DNA of 64,000 nt from an uncultured Bacteroidales bacterium (lineage in GTDB: Bacteria; Bacteroidota; Bacteroidia; Bacteroidales; UBA932), in assembly GCA_944322565.1 (NCBI GenBank), contig CALUPG010000003.1:1-64000 (forward strand), given 5' to 3'. Every line of letters begins with the position of its first letter. The first letter of the stretch is position 1. Below are positions 63,530 to 64,000 of the stretch, piece after piece. The notes beneath the pieces were generated by a model. It saw only the letters and a list, made by a program, of their open reading frames with translations, did no database searches and had not been told where the DNA came from. A program made the position numbers and the translations under genes.

Positions 63530-64000
63530 ATGAACCGGAAGACCATTGCCCTGATAGTTCTGAACCTCGCTGCTGCGGCAGCAGTCGGTCTGATTGTCGG
63601 ACTATTTTACAAATATGTCCTGTCGGATGAAGAAACCAGTGCCCCGCAGGAAGAAAATGCAGTGTATATTGAGTCTGTCAGGAGCCAAGAGTCCGGGCCG
63701 GAACCTCTGAGGGACAGCATCGCTTCTGTCATAGCAGGCGAGGATGCTGTTGTCGGGGTGGCAGCGGTATTCAGCGACGGGGATACTCTCGTACTTGTCG
63801 ACAGCAGCGGATATACCGGGGATTTGCACGCTTCCATGAAGGCGGTCTCCGGACTTGACGATGCCTTTCCGATGATGAGCGTGATGAAGTTCCATCAGGC
63901 CCTTGCCGTATGCGGATGGCTTCGGGAGAACGGTCTCTCATTGGATGCGGAAGTCAAGGTGACGCCGGACATGCTTGCGGAGGATACATGGAGCCCGATG
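63530..64000 (+). CDS. class A (A2-like) beta-lactamase, partial
   Basis: An open frame of 157 codons from the ATG at 63530 runs off the right edge. An N-terminal hydrophobic segment (IALIVLNLAAAAAVGLIVG) exports or anchors it. The active-site SxxK is in PMMSVMKFHQALAV, with Ser at residue 117 and Lys at 120, followed by LSLDAEVKV and the EDTWSPM stretch typical of Bacteroidales CfxA/CepA relatives. SDN, the omega loop and KTG lie beyond the window, so activity cannot be judged. The N-terminus before SxxK is much longer than in typical relatives. It may be co-transcribed with the exonuclease. Confidence 0.78.
   Translation, partial: MNRKTIALIVLNLAAAAAVGLIVGLFYKYVLSDEETSAPQEENAVYIESVRSQESGPEPLRDSIASVIAGEDAVVGVAAVFSDGDTLVLVDSSGYTGDLHASMKAVSGLDDAFPMMSVMKFHQALAVCGWLRENGLSLDAEVKVTPDMLAEDTWSPM

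Overview
The window is a chromosomal segment of a Bacteroidales bacterium (genus not determinable from sequence alone). The evidence is the recurrent Bacteroidetes promoter element TAnnTTTG in front of many genes, a short primary sigma factor without region 1.1, a complex I operon that lacks nuoEFG, and protein families typical of gut Bacteroidales. Most of the window is moderately GC-rich housekeeping sequence. It is interrupted by an AT-richer surface polysaccharide locus at about 3.4-21 kb.

Layout. 1-3.4 kb: a partial DUF4143 ATPase behind three 33-bp-spaced repeats, an unrecognised 472-residue protein, and the N-terminal stump of a tyrosine recombinase beside a large inverted repeat. 3.4-25.7 kb: one long minus-strand polysaccharide operon. 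It has its own promoter and leader at about 25.85-25.90 kb. It begins with the conserved genes (WecA-like initiating transferase, Wza-like lipoprotein, Wzc-like tyrosine kinase). It continues with a Wzx flippase, an EpsG-type polymerase, five GT4, one GT2 and one WecG-type glycosyltransferase, and many decorating enzymes (three membrane acyltransferases, two hexapeptide acetyltransferases, a GNAT protein, a pyruvyl transferase, a deacetylase). 26-46 kb: housekeeping genes (yebC, a TPR protein, SRP RNA, cdd, mnmA, a flavoprotein, tRNA-Thr, a binding-protein lipoprotein, a DnaQ-like exonuclease with dnaN, an HtrA protease, rpoD, argS, a YgiQ-type radical SAM protein, a ClC channel, tex, tRNA-Val). 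46.5-56.6 kb: nuoABCDHIJKLMN on the minus strand. 57.2-61.1 kb: an FMN riboswitch and ribD-ribE-ribBA-ribH. 61.1-64 kb: a nitroreductase lipoprotein, an alpha/beta hydrolase, a small exonuclease and the start of a class A beta-lactamase.

The most interesting signal is in the polysaccharide locus. Four unrelated genes carry a run of 7-9 G on their coding strand, and all four are in the intact reading register when the run is exactly eight. Two are at eight (intact), one is at seven (hexapeptide acetyltransferase, off) and one is at nine (membrane acyltransferase, C-terminus lost). I saw no other run of seven or more G or C in the window. This looks like a combinatorial slipped-strand switch on capsule structure, with homopolymer sequencing error as the main competing explanation. 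The same locus also shows an amber codon in one acyltransferase and a 20-bp tandem duplication that doubles an acetyltransferase start codon.
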